The notes under the pieces were generated by a model. That model did no database searches. It was given only the letters and a program-made list of their open reading frames with translations, and was not told the DNA's origin. Positions 33,857 through 40,742 of a DNA stretch of 40,742 bases are shown in pieces. The DNA lies in NCBI GenBank assembly GCA_009840525.1, contig VXNP01000004.1:1-40742 (forward strand), written 5' to 3'. Each line of letters starts with the position of its first letter. Within the stretch, counting starts at the first letter, position 1. Made by a program: the position numbers and the translations under genes. The stretch is from Gammaproteobacteria bacterium. Lineage in GTDB: Bacteria > Gemmatimonadota > Gemmatimonadetes > Longimicrobiales > Gaopeijiaceae.

Positions 33857-34210
33857 TCAGGCTGCCCGCGGCTCGATTTCGCGCTCGATTCCGGGCCGGA
33901 TCGTCCGTTCGGCGACGTCGAGATCGTAACGGGTCTGAAGATGGATCCAGAACTCCGGAGTGGTCCCGAAGTAACGTCCCAGGCGAAGCGCAGTGTCAAC
34001 GCTGATGGCGCGGCGTCCCAGGACGATATCATTTACTCGCGGTCGCGAAACCTTCAGCGCCCGGGCCAGCCCGTACACGCTGAGTCCCATCGGCCGGAGG
34101 AAATCGTCCCGCAGAATCTCACCGGGATGTATCGGGGGGAGCCGCTCCCCTGAAGCCACGTCGGAGAAATCCACCCGCTGGCGATCCAGGTCTTCACGGC
34201 TGATGGTCAT
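33857..34210 (-). CDS. higA: HigA-family antitoxin
   Basis: 117-residue VapI/HigA-type antitoxin that neutralises HigB and represses the operon. Seen: the family's PIHPGEILRDDFL start, an XRE helix-turn-helix (GLSVYGLARALKVSRPRVNDIV, residues about 42-64), and GTTPEFWIHLQTRYDLDVAE. The order toxin-first, antitoxin-second is typical of hig loci. It follows higB by a 16-base gap. Confidence 0.95.
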   Translation of the reverse strand: MTISREDLDRQRVDFSDVASGERLPPIHPGEILRDDFLRPMGLSVYGLARALKVSRPRVNDIVLGRRAISVDTALRLGRYFGTTPEFWIHLQTRYDLDVAERTIRPGIEREIEPRAA

Positions 34211-34226
34211 GAGTCGCCAAATCCCT

Positions 34227-34508
34227 TCAATGGTAGTCTACGATCTCCACATCCCATGCTTCGCCGTCACGCCAACGGAAGCAGATGCGCCATTGTTCGT
34301 TGATGCGGATGCTGTGGAACCCATTCCGGTCTCCCCGCAGGGCTTCCAGCCGGTTGCCAGGCGGAACTCGTAAATCTTCCAGCCTGATTGCAGCATCGAT
34401 GGTCAGGAGCTTGGCTCGAGCCCGCCCTTGGATCTGTATCGGAAGTCTCCTGACGGCGTGGCCGGAGAAGATGGCCGCAGCCCGCTTGTCCGAGAAGCTC
34501 TTGATCAC
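34227..34508 (-). CDS. higB: HigB-family mRNA interferase toxin
   Basis: 93-residue RelE-fold ribosome-dependent mRNA interferase. The start MIKSF is the usual HigB N-terminus, and the C-terminal strand motif (NEQWRICFRW, then VEIVDYH) holds the Arg and His positions of the active site. The start is GTG at 34508 with no Shine-Dalgarno upstream. A predicted promoter places transcription near this codon (see next entry). Confidence 0.93.
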   Translation of the reverse strand: MIKSFSDKRAAAIFSGHAVRRLPIQIQGRARAKLLTIDAAIRLEDLRVPPGNRLEALRGDRNGFHSIRINEQWRICFRWRDGEAWDVEIVDYH

Positions 34509-34511
34509 GGC

Positions 34512-34543
34512 GTAACGTAACGAGTAACGGTACGTTCGGTCAA
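34512..34543 (-). promoter_or_regulatory. Putative hig promoter with GTAAC direct repeats
   Basis: Read on the minus strand, TTGACC (34538-34543) is a near-consensus -35 and TACGTT (34514-34519) a possible -10, 18 bases apart. Three GTAAC copies (34512-34516, 34517-34521, 34524-34528) cover the -10 side and could be the HigA operator. The transcript would begin at or near the GTG of higB. Motif match is by eye. Confidence 0.4.
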
Positions 34544-34757
34544 GTCAGGGGTTATCGGACTACGGAAACCGGAGGTCACCAGATGCAACAGCTTGTAGTT
34601 CTTCGCAGTTTCGCGAAGTCCACTCCGGGCTGGTCGCGCGAAGTTATGGGGGTCGCCATGTTGACCGCCTTGCCTTGTGTGCGACCAGTCACGATGGCAG
34701 CAGTGATTCGTGCCTGCTGCGGCGTGCGCAAATGGCCGATTCCGAGGAAACACGCGC

Positions 34758-35430
34758 ATGAGACTGTTCAGGATCTCGCGCGACCAGGCCGTTCAACAAG
34801 GACCAGCGAGTCGTGGTCGTCGGGCAGCAGATCGCTCCCGGCGTAAAGCAAACCGCGTCGTTTCTGGCAAGGAAGGGACTAAGAGTCACCTGCCTGGAGT
34901 TCACCTTCTTTCAAGACGATGACGGCAACCGGCTTCTCTCCCAGGAAGTCGTGGTCGCTTCGACGCCGCAGAAGCCGAAACCCGCTACAAGGTCTCCCGT
35001 TGACGAGGGTGAGTTCTTCGCCTCGCTTGACAGCCATGGAAGGGCCGTTCTCTCCCGTGTTCTGGCGTGGGGGAGGGAGAGAGGGCTGTCGCTCCGTTGG
35101 TCTCCAGGGGGGTTTTCGCTGGGAGTTGACGTTGGCGGCACCCGGCTCGTCGTCTGCGAGGGACGCTCACCCAAGTCTACCTACAAGCAGACCCTCTGGA
35201 CGACGTTGCGCGACCGGCAGGGCCTCGGACGTACAACGGTGCCGGAACGAGTAATCCACGCACTGCAAGCGCAAGGCAATGCTGCCGGGCTCATCGAACA
35301 CGGCAAATACCTCAGGTGTCAACTCACACGCCCGTTTACGGAGCAGGAAATCGATGCCCTCGTGGAGTGCTGCGAATCAACGGCGAGCGCGCTCCGGGAG
35401 TACGGTGCCCAGACCAACTCCTCAAGCTGA
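34758..35430 (+). pseudogene. Decayed PD-(D/E)XK/DUF91-like nuclease-type gene
   Basis: Codons from 34758 read MRLFRISRDQ, which resembles the start of DUF91-like nuclease proteins, but that frame then runs into unrelated sequence. One frame over, from about 34798, comes RPFNKDQRVVVVGQQIAPG, followed by TASFLARKGLRVTCLEFTFF and LLSQEVVV, a segment such proteins carry after their nuclease domain. The rest, to 35430, has a C-terminal domain I do not recognise. If so, the ~100-residue nuclease domain has been lost by deletion with a frameshift. A shorter real gene from ATG 34813 (205 residues) is the alternative. It sits beside the hig pair, in the window's only accessory-looking spot. The 249 bases upstream (34509-34757) hold the hig promoter and no gene I can support. 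Confidence 0.5.
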
Positions 35431-35451
35431 CCAAGGGCTCACGCGTGATCC

Positions 35452-36069
35452 CTACCGTGCGACCTCGAACGGCACGGTCGCCACCTGGTCGTCCCACCAG
35501 ATCGTGAACAGGCCGCCCTGGGGGGTCATGTCCATGAAGGTGATGTTGAGCTGATCGGCGGACATCGCGATCGTCGAGACGTCCATGGTGGTGCGCAGAA
35601 CGTCGCGGTCGGGCGTGTAGCCGTAGGCGCCCCACAAGGCGTCCGGGTTCTCCTCGCGGAAGTCGTTCTTCACGCCCCAGTTGGCGAAGATGAGCGTCCA
35701 CTCGTTCTCGGTGAGTTCCGCGAAGACGCTGTATTCACCGGCGGGGAGGCGCTGGCCGCGGAAGGTCAGGTCGGTCTCGGTCATGAAGCGGGTGGACTGG
35801 TCGGCCCCGACGCGCCACACCGGCGCCCCGCGCAGGAAGGCCTGCCCGTACTCGTCGCCCGAGCCGAACAGGTCGCGGCCCCGGAGGATGGGGCGGCCGT
35901 AGGTAACGACGACCCACGAGCCGTTCTCGTAGCTGCCCTCCGCGTTGTACGCGCCTCCGACATGGGCGGCGGCCTCGCCGCGGGGGCTCAGCGGCCTGTC
36001 CTGAGCCTGAACGGTTGCGGCGAAGGCGAGCGCCAGGGCGAGACAGCACAGCGGCCTAAGCATCTTCAT
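35452..36069 (-). CDS. DUF2911 family secreted protein
   Basis: 205-residue exported protein with a signal peptide (LRPLCCLALALAFAATVQAQ). The DUF2911 pattern is clear: VVVTYGRPILRGRDLFG near residue 55, WRVGADQSTRF, LPAGEYSVFAE and WTLIFANWG. Function of the family is unknown; the fold is beta-rich and exported. ATG 36069 is chosen because GGAGGAAACCG precedes it with good spacing; ATG 36063 is next. Convergent with the decayed gene and divergent from the NHL lipoprotein. Confidence 0.9.
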   Translation of the reverse strand: MKMLRPLCCLALALAFAATVQAQDRPLSPRGEAAAHVGGAYNAEGSYENGSWVVVTYGRPILRGRDLFGSGDEYGQAFLRGAPVWRVGADQSTRFMTETDLTFRGQRLPAGEYSVFAELTENEWTLIFANWGVKNDFREENPDALWGAYGYTPDRDVLRTTMDVSTIAMSADQLNITFMDMTPQGGLFTIWWDDQVATVPFEVAR

Positions 36070-36271
36070 CGGTTTCCTCCGGGGTTTGGGGTGGTGAAAC
36101 GCGCGCACAATCCTACACGAGCCGTCCGGTGGGAGAAAGGGGGGAGGTCCGGAGATGTGCCAGCGGGGCGGGACCCCCTGGCATCCAGTACGTTGTCCCG
36201 AGTCCGGCATCGTCTCGCGAAGCCGGCCACGCCCGGTATCCACGCAAGATTCGCAGCTCACTGGAGGAACC

Positions 36272-37423
36272 ATGGCTCGATCTCCCCTGCGCCTGTCCGT
36301 CATCGCGCTCGTGGCGCTGTTCCTGGCCTGTTCGGAGTCGGGCACGCCGGGCGCCGACTCAGTCTCCTCCTCCACGGCGCCGGTCGGTTCCGCCGCCGGT
36401 CCGCCATCCTTCGAAGTCGATCCCACCTGGCCGCGCGAGCTCCCCAACGACTGGATCCTGGGCGCGATCACGTCGGTCTTCGTCGATGACCGGGATCACG
36501 TCTGGATCACGCATCTTCCCGAGACGCTTACGCCGGAGGAGATCTCCGCGGTGCAGGATCCGCCCATCGGGGAGTGCTGCGTGCCGGCACCTGTCGTGCT
36601 CGAGATCGACCCGGAGGGCAACGTGGTTCAGGGGTGGGGCGATCCCGCCACCCAGGACGTGTCCGAGTACCCGCGTAACTCGCACGGGCTCTTCATCGAC
36701 CACAACGGCAACGTCTGGATCGGCACCTACCGCCACCATCGCGTCATGAAGTTCACCCGGGACGGACAGCACCTCATGACGCTGGGTGAGTACGACGTGA
36801 ACGGCGGAAGCTCCGACACCGCGCTCCTAGGCGGTCCGGCCGGGATCTGGGTCGACCCGGAAACCAACGAGGTGTTCGTCGCGGACGGATACCGCAACCG
36901 GCGGGTGATCGTATTCGATGGAGACACGGGCGCGTACCTGCGGCACTGGGGCGCTTACGGAGAGCCCCCCGACGACGACGCCACCTACGACTACGGCGCC
37001 CGCACCGCCGACAGCCTGCTCCCGCCGCAGTTCTCCACCGTGCACGACCTGTTCGGTTCGGCGGACGGCCTGATCTACGTGGCGGACCGGCGCGGCAACC
37101 GCATCCAGGTGTTCCAGCGCGACGGCACCTACGTGACCGAGAAGACCATCGCCCCGCTCACCCGCGCCTCCGGGTCGGCGTTCGTTATCGCGATGTCGCC
37201 GGACGCCGCGCAGCAATGGCTCTATCTGGCCGACGGCACCAACCACAAGGTGTGGATCCTGCGCCGCTCCGACCTGGAGGTCGTGGGCGAGTTCGGCCGC
37301 GGCGGCCGGCAGGTGGGCCAGTTCCTCCGGCCGCACGGCATGTCGGTGGACTCCCGGGGCAACATCTACGTGGGCGAGGCCTCGACGGGCCGGCGCGTGC
37401 AGAAGTTCGCGGTGGGAGGTTAG
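36272..37423 (+). CDS. NHL-repeat beta-propeller lipoprotein
   Basis: 383-residue exported propeller. Lipoprotein signal VIALVALFLACSES has a good lipobox. NHL blades: NSHGLFIDHNGNVWIGTY, GPAGIWVDPETNEVFVADGY, VHDLFGSADGLIYVADRR and PHGMSVDSRGNIYVGEAS. GGAGGA ends six bases before ATG 36272; upstream starts lack this. It is a second NHL protein of the same general type as the one at 14967, but lipid-anchored. Role unknown. Confidence 0.88.
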   Translation: MARSPLRLSVIALVALFLACSESGTPGADSVSSSTAPVGSAAGPPSFEVDPTWPRELPNDWILGAITSVFVDDRDHVWITHLPETLTPEEISAVQDPPIGECCVPAPVVLEIDPEGNVVQGWGDPATQDVSEYPRNSHGLFIDHNGNVWIGTYRHHRVMKFTRDGQHLMTLGEYDVNGGSSDTALLGGPAGIWVDPETNEVFVADGYRNRRVIVFDGDTGAYLRHWGAYGEPPDDDATYDYGARTADSLLPPQFSTVHDLFGSADGLIYVADRRGNRIQVFQRDGTYVTEKTIAPLTRASGSAFVIAMSPDAAQQWLYLADGTNHKVWILRRSDLEVVGEFGRGGRQVGQFLRPHGMSVDSRGNIYVGEASTGRRVQKFAVGG

Positions 37424-37472
37424 GGGAAGCGAGCGGGTCGCTGCCCCTGGCTGCTACCCTCTCGATCCCGTC

Positions 37473-38942
37473 CTAACGGCCCGTCCCGCCCGCCGGCAGC
37501 CGATAGTCGAGCGGCGGGAAGCGGTCGCCCAGAAGCGGCTCGTAGACCCAGCCCTCGGGGATGCGGTCCGCGTGCTCCGTCCTGGCCGCCTCCACCAGGT
37601 CGGGCCGGGTGAACACGTCGATCGCGGTCATCGCCAGCGTCTTGGCCGCCACCACCATGCCCTTGTCGCCGATGGGCGTGCCGCCCGCCGCGACTGCGTG
37701 CCATGAATGAGCCGCGGTGCCGGGCACCCAGGTGGCGGTTCTCACCCCGCCCGTGGGCACAGCCCAGCTCACGTCGGCCACGTCGGTGGAGCCCCCGGTT
37801 CCCTCCTCTGTCACGAAGAAGGGCTGGATTTCCGCCGCCGATTCGATGGGAAGCGCGTCCTCGGGCAGGTGTTGGGCCAGCGCTTCGGCGAAGCGGCGGT
37901 CCTGCTCACTGTAGTGCACGCCCCCGACCTGCTCCAGGTTGGCGTGCATCGCCTCCTGCAGCGTCACGTTGATGAGCATGTTGTAGAGGCCGTGAATGAC
38001 CTCGTACCGCATCTCGGTTCCAGTCCCCAGCGCGGCGCCCACCGCCGTCTGCACCACCCGCTCGAAGATCTCGTGCACGTTCGCAGGATCGGGGTTGCGC
38101 ACGTAGTAGAAGACCTCGGCGAAGTCGGGCACGACGTTGGGCGCCGCCCCGCCGTAGGTGATCACGTAGTGGATGCGGGTCTCCTGCGGGACATGCTCGC
38201 GCAACAGGTTGACCATGTGGTTCATGGCCTCCACGCCGTCCAGGGCCGAGCGCCCGCGCTCGGGCGCCCCGGCGGCGTGCGCGGACACGCCGGAGAAGCG
38301 GAACTTGGCCGACTTGTTGGCCAGGCTGCTTGAGGCGCCCGCGGAGTTCCTGTCACCCGGATGCCAGTGGAGCATGATGTCGACGTCGTCGAAAAGCCCT
38401 TCGCGCACCATGTAGACCTTGCCCGCCCCGCCTTCCTCGGCCGGCGTCCCGTAGACGCGCACCTCTCCGGTCTGGCCCGTGGCCTGCATCCAGTGGCGGA
38501 CAGCGATGCCGGCGGCGGCCGAACCCGTGCCGAACAGGTGGTGTCCGCACGCGTGGCCCGCCAGCTTGCCGGGGAGGGGGGTGCGTTCGGGGCTCCGGTC
38601 CTGGGTGATGCCGGGGAGCGCGTCGAACTCCGCCAGGATGCCCACGACCGGCCCCTCCCCGTTGCGGTAGCTGGCCACGAAAGCGGTGGGAATGCCCGCA
38701 ACCCCCATCTCCACCTCGAAGCCGGCGGCCTCCAGCATGCCGGCCAGCAGGCCCGAGCTCTCCGTCTCCAGATAACCCAGCTCTGCCAGGTCCCAAATCT
38801 CCTGGGCGATGCTCGAATAGGAGCCCGCGTTTTCGTCGATGAAGGCGGCGACCATGTCCTTGCCGTCCTGCGCCTGAAGCGGTGCGTGGGCAAAGCCGAG
38901 AGCCATTGCTGCGGCGATAATGATGAGGGCGCGAGCGTTCAT
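37473..38942 (-). CDS. Secreted M20-family amidohydrolase (AbgB-like)
   Basis: 489-residue M20D-type amidohydrolase with a signal peptide (ALIIIAAAMALGFAHAPLQAQ). Seen: ILAEFDALPG, the metal motif LAGHACGHHLFGTG (H130, C132, H134), GTPAEEGGAGK with catalytic Glu168/169, the dimerisation-domain SGVSAHAAGAPERGRSALDG, and the late PGTAAHSWH. The closest pattern is p-aminobenzoyl-glutamate utilisation protein B, but AbgB is cytoplasmic, so the exported form more likely cleaves N-acyl amino acids or peptides outside. Substrate is inference. Confidence 0.91.
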   Translation of the reverse strand: MNARALIIIAAAMALGFAHAPLQAQDGKDMVAAFIDENAGSYSSIAQEIWDLAELGYLETESSGLLAGMLEAAGFEVEMGVAGIPTAFVASYRNGEGPVVGILAEFDALPGITQDRSPERTPLPGKLAGHACGHHLFGTGSAAAGIAVRHWMQATGQTGEVRVYGTPAEEGGAGKVYMVREGLFDDVDIMLHWHPGDRNSAGASSSLANKSAKFRFSGVSAHAAGAPERGRSALDGVEAMNHMVNLLREHVPQETRIHYVITYGGAAPNVVPDFAEVFYYVRNPDPANVHEIFERVVQTAVGAALGTGTEMRYEVIHGLYNMLINVTLQEAMHANLEQVGGVHYSEQDRRFAEALAQHLPEDALPIESAAEIQPFFVTEEGTGGSTDVADVSWAVPTGGVRTATWVPGTAAHSWHAVAAGGTPIGDKGMVVAAKTLAMTAIDVFTRPDLVEAARTEHADRIPEGWVYEPLLGDRFPPLDYRLPAGGTGR

Positions 38943-39069
38943 GTTCTGCTTCCTTTATCCGGGCCTGTATGACGATCGGGATGGCAGCGGCGGAGGGGTT
39001 CACGCTCTTCACTCCGCATGGGTTCATGGTAGCAGGGCGAGGGGACTCCGGCACTCCCGCGGCTTCGCG

Positions 39070-39456
39070 CTACCCCGGCCGGCGCCGGTCGCGAAGGTTC
39101 AGCATTACCGAGAGTCCCAGCGCCAGCAGCGCGCTGCTCACCACCACCGCATCGACGAGGGCCGCGTTCCAGTCGATGCCCGTGACCGCGTCCAGGTGGT
39201 ACTTGATCCACGACGCCGGCAGGCCGGTCTCCCCCAGGGCCCGCTTCACGTCCCAGTGCCAGTCCGTCAGCGGGCAGTATCCCCATCCGTACACAATCCC
39301 GGCTCCGAACCAGAACAGCAGCGTCACGCCGATGGTCAGCAGGTGGAGCCGCCGGGTTCTCCTGCAGGCCCATCCGAGCATGTTGAAGGCCACCAGCGCC
39401 GTATGGAAGACGACGAACAGCACGTCGAGGAACCGGTAGAGGGCCGTTTCGGTCAT
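39070..39456 (-). CDS. DUF2784 small membrane protein
   Basis: 128-residue membrane protein of unknown function with about four transmembrane segments (FLDVLFVVFHTALVAFNMLGW; LLTIGVTLLFWFGAGIVYGW; VVSSALLALGLSVMLNL). The family's CPLTDWHWDVKR motif is present. Start chosen at ATG 39456, where the family begins. An upstream extension in the same frame lacks homology. Confidence 0.86.
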   Translation of the reverse strand: MTETALYRFLDVLFVVFHTALVAFNMLGWACRRTRRLHLLTIGVTLLFWFGAGIVYGWGYCPLTDWHWDVKRALGETGLPASWIKYHLDAVTGIDWNAALVDAVVVSSALLALGLSVMLNLRDRRRPG

Positions 39457-39680
39457 GGGTAACGATAGGCTCCGACACCTGCCCGCGCGATCTGCGTAGG
39501 CAGCAGGGGACAGCCGGACCTGTCCCGGCGATACAGGCACCATTTCCCGGTCAACGGGGCTGGACCGGAGCCGATGATCGCGAGACATTGAAAGGCCGCC
39601 GGGGGCTGCGCACTCTGGGATGTGGCATGTGCCAGACCCGCGACCCCGTTCCTGCACACCCGCAAAGCGCAGCACTGCTG

Positions 39681-40247
39681 ATGGAACACGACTCCACGCA
39701 AGGTGCCCGAGACCCGAGAGACATCTCGGTGAACGTCAACCTCAGCCTCCCGGACGCGCCGGCCTATGAGGCCGTATACAAGGACGTCCTGGGATACGGG
39801 CTCTGGTGCCTTTGCCTCGCGGGGGTCTGTGGGGCCCATCGCATCTACATGGGCAAGTGGGGGACGGGAATCCTCTGGCTGTTGACCTTCGGCCTCGCGG
39901 GCGTCGGCCAATTGGTGGACCTGTTCCGCATGAAGTCGCTGATCCGCGATTCCAACGTGCGCAAGGGCTACATTCCCCACCCCATGCTGGCTGCCCGCGC
40001 CAACCCCGGCGCCGCGCCGCCGGCAGCCCTTCCCAAACCCGCGGACCTGAGGCTCGTGCTGCTCCAGGCCGCGGAGAAGAAGGGCGGCGAACTTACGGTC
40101 ACCCAAGGGGTGATGGCCTCCGGGAAGTCCTTCGAAGAGGTCGAGAAGTGCCTGCGCGGCATGGTCGACCAGGGCTATGTCGACGTCGACAACGCCCCCG
40201 GCAGCGGCGTCATCGTGTATCGCTTCCCGGAGCTGTCGGGGAGCTAG
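39681..40247 (+). CDS. TM2-domain membrane protein
   Basis: 188-residue protein with a TM2 domain: KDVLGYGLWCLCLAGVCGAHR, then YMGKWGTGILWLLTFGLAGVGQLVDLFRM, two hydrophobic helices around the family GAHRxYMGK turn. The C-terminal ~60 residues look like a winged-helix-like part (ELTVTQGVMASGKSFEEVEKCL). Start uncertain: ATG 39681 lacks a Shine-Dalgarno, and ATG 39627 or 39588 would extend it. Role unknown. Upp follows after 16 bases, so they may share a transcript. The 224 bases between DUF2784 and this start hold both promoters and no gene. Confidence 0.82.
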   Translation: MEHDSTQGARDPRDISVNVNLSLPDAPAYEAVYKDVLGYGLWCLCLAGVCGAHRIYMGKWGTGILWLLTFGLAGVGQLVDLFRMKSLIRDSNVRKGYIPHPMLAARANPGAAPPAALPKPADLRLVLLQAAEKKGGELTVTQGVMASGKSFEEVEKCLRGMVDQGYVDVDNAPGSGVIVYRFPELSGS

Positions 40248-40263
40248 CGACCGCGGAGGCGCC

Positions 40264-40742
40264 GTGCCCGACCGGCCCCATCTCAGGGTACTCGGCCATC
40301 CGCTGGTCGGGGACAAGGTCACCCGCCTGCGCGACCACCGCACCGGACACCGGGAGTTCCGGGATCTGATCCGCGAGATCGGCTCCCTCATGGCCTATGA
40401 GGTGCTGCGCGACCTGCCTGCCGAAGAAGTGGAGGTCGAGACTCCGCTGGAGACCACCACCGGCCTCCGCGTGCGCGAGGAGGACATCGTGCTGGTGCCG
40501 ATCCTGCGCGCCGGGCTCGGGATGCTTGAGGGCTTCACCGCCGTCCTGCCGGGCGCGCGCGTCGGGCACGTGGGGCTTTACCGGGACCACGCAACGCTCC
40601 AGCCGGTCCAGTACTACTTCAACGTCCCGCGGCCCGCGGGCCCCCCCCGGCGGGGGGGGGAAAAAAAACACGGGACCGGCGGGGGGGGGGCGGCAGCCCG
40701 CACACGGCGGAAGGGGCCAGGCGCGCCCCCACAACGGGGTGG
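40264..40742 (+). CDS. upp: Uracil phosphoribosyltransferase (3' end cut off and corrupted)
   Basis: Pyrimidine-salvage enzyme making UMP from uracil and PRPP. GTG 40264 follows GGAGG (40255-40259) with four bases' spacing. Clear family pattern: LGHPLVGDKVTRLRD, FRDLIREIGSLMAYE, VPILRAGLGMLEGF, VGLYRDHATLQPVQYYFNVP. The expected PRPP-binding region should come next, but after about 40640 the bases turn into homopolymer runs and the reading becomes nonsense, so the true end is not readable. Confidence 0.92.
   Translation, partial: MPDRPHLRVLGHPLVGDKVTRLRDHRTGHREFRDLIREIGSLMAYEVLRDLPAEEVEVETPLETTTGLRVREEDIVLVPILRAGLGMLEGFTAVLPGARVGHVGLYRDHATLQPVQYYFNVPRPAGPPRRGGEKKHGTGGGGAAARTRRKGPGAPPQRG
40621..40742. 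other. Low-quality contig end
   Basis: From about 40640 to the end the sequence consists of long C, G and A runs (eight or more identical bases in a row several times), unlike anywhere else in the window, and breaks the upp frame. This looks like a poor read tail at an assembly end and should not be used for annotation. Confidence 0.75.

Noticed and set aside
1-40742. CRISPR arrays, insertion sequences, phage genes, tRNA or rRNA
   Set aside because: I read the gaps and found no regularly spaced repeats, transposase motif, inverted terminal repeats or cloverleaf.

Overview
The window is a high-GC bacterial contig: both ends cut through genes and the last ~120 bases look like poor sequence. 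Genes are tightly packed with many GTG starts and 4-base stop/start overlaps. No 16S or tRNA is present. The mix of secreted proteins (DUF5916 outer-membrane protein, PQQ propeller dehydrogenases, NHL-repeat proteins, large S9/M1/M20 peptidases, an Omp85-like barrel) suggests a Gemmatimonadota-like or related Gram-negative with a protein-feeding lifestyle. That placement is inference from gene content.

Layout. 1-3400: the end of pyrC (dihydroorotase), a tail-to-tail PQQ alcohol dehydrogenase, and rpsT. 3519-6278: a housekeeping operon of M50 site-2 protease, scpA, scpB and an RluB-type pseudouridine synthase, each overlapping the next. 6367-14775: pcm, a DUF5916 outer-membrane protein, an SDR enzyme with a signal peptide, and a coupled pair made of a three-repeat secreted protein and an outer-membrane barrel. 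14967-19647: an NHL-propeller protein, a diheme cytochrome c plus PQQ dehydrogenase lipoprotein operon, and an AHSA1/NTF2-like fusion. 19758-25564: a secreted S9 peptidase fused to an S12 beta-lactamase-like hydrolase, then a three-gene set of RuBisCO-like protein, cupin and mtnA. 25633-33738: a small zinc-finger protein, a secreted M1 aminopeptidase, and a complete tripartite RND efflux operon. 33857-35430: a HigBA toxin-antitoxin pair and a decayed nuclease-like gene, the only accessory-looking stretch. 35452-40742: DUF2911, NHL lipoprotein, M20 amidohydrolase, DUF2784, a TM2-domain protein, and the start of upp.

The most interesting unit is RuBisCO-like protein - cupin - MtnA (22870-25564). 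It has the gene content of the MTA-isoprenoid shunt known from Rhodospirillum rubrum, in which the methylthioribose left over from S-adenosylmethionine use is turned into 1-deoxyxylulose 5-phosphate and methanethiol instead of being recycled by the usual MtnB/C/D route. The three genes overlap by four bases each, so they are almost certainly co-translated.

Other points: two PQQ dehydrogenases that differ at the residue separating calcium from lanthanide enzymes, a HigB gene that looks leaderless, and pyrimidine genes (pyrC de novo, upp salvage) at the two contig ends.
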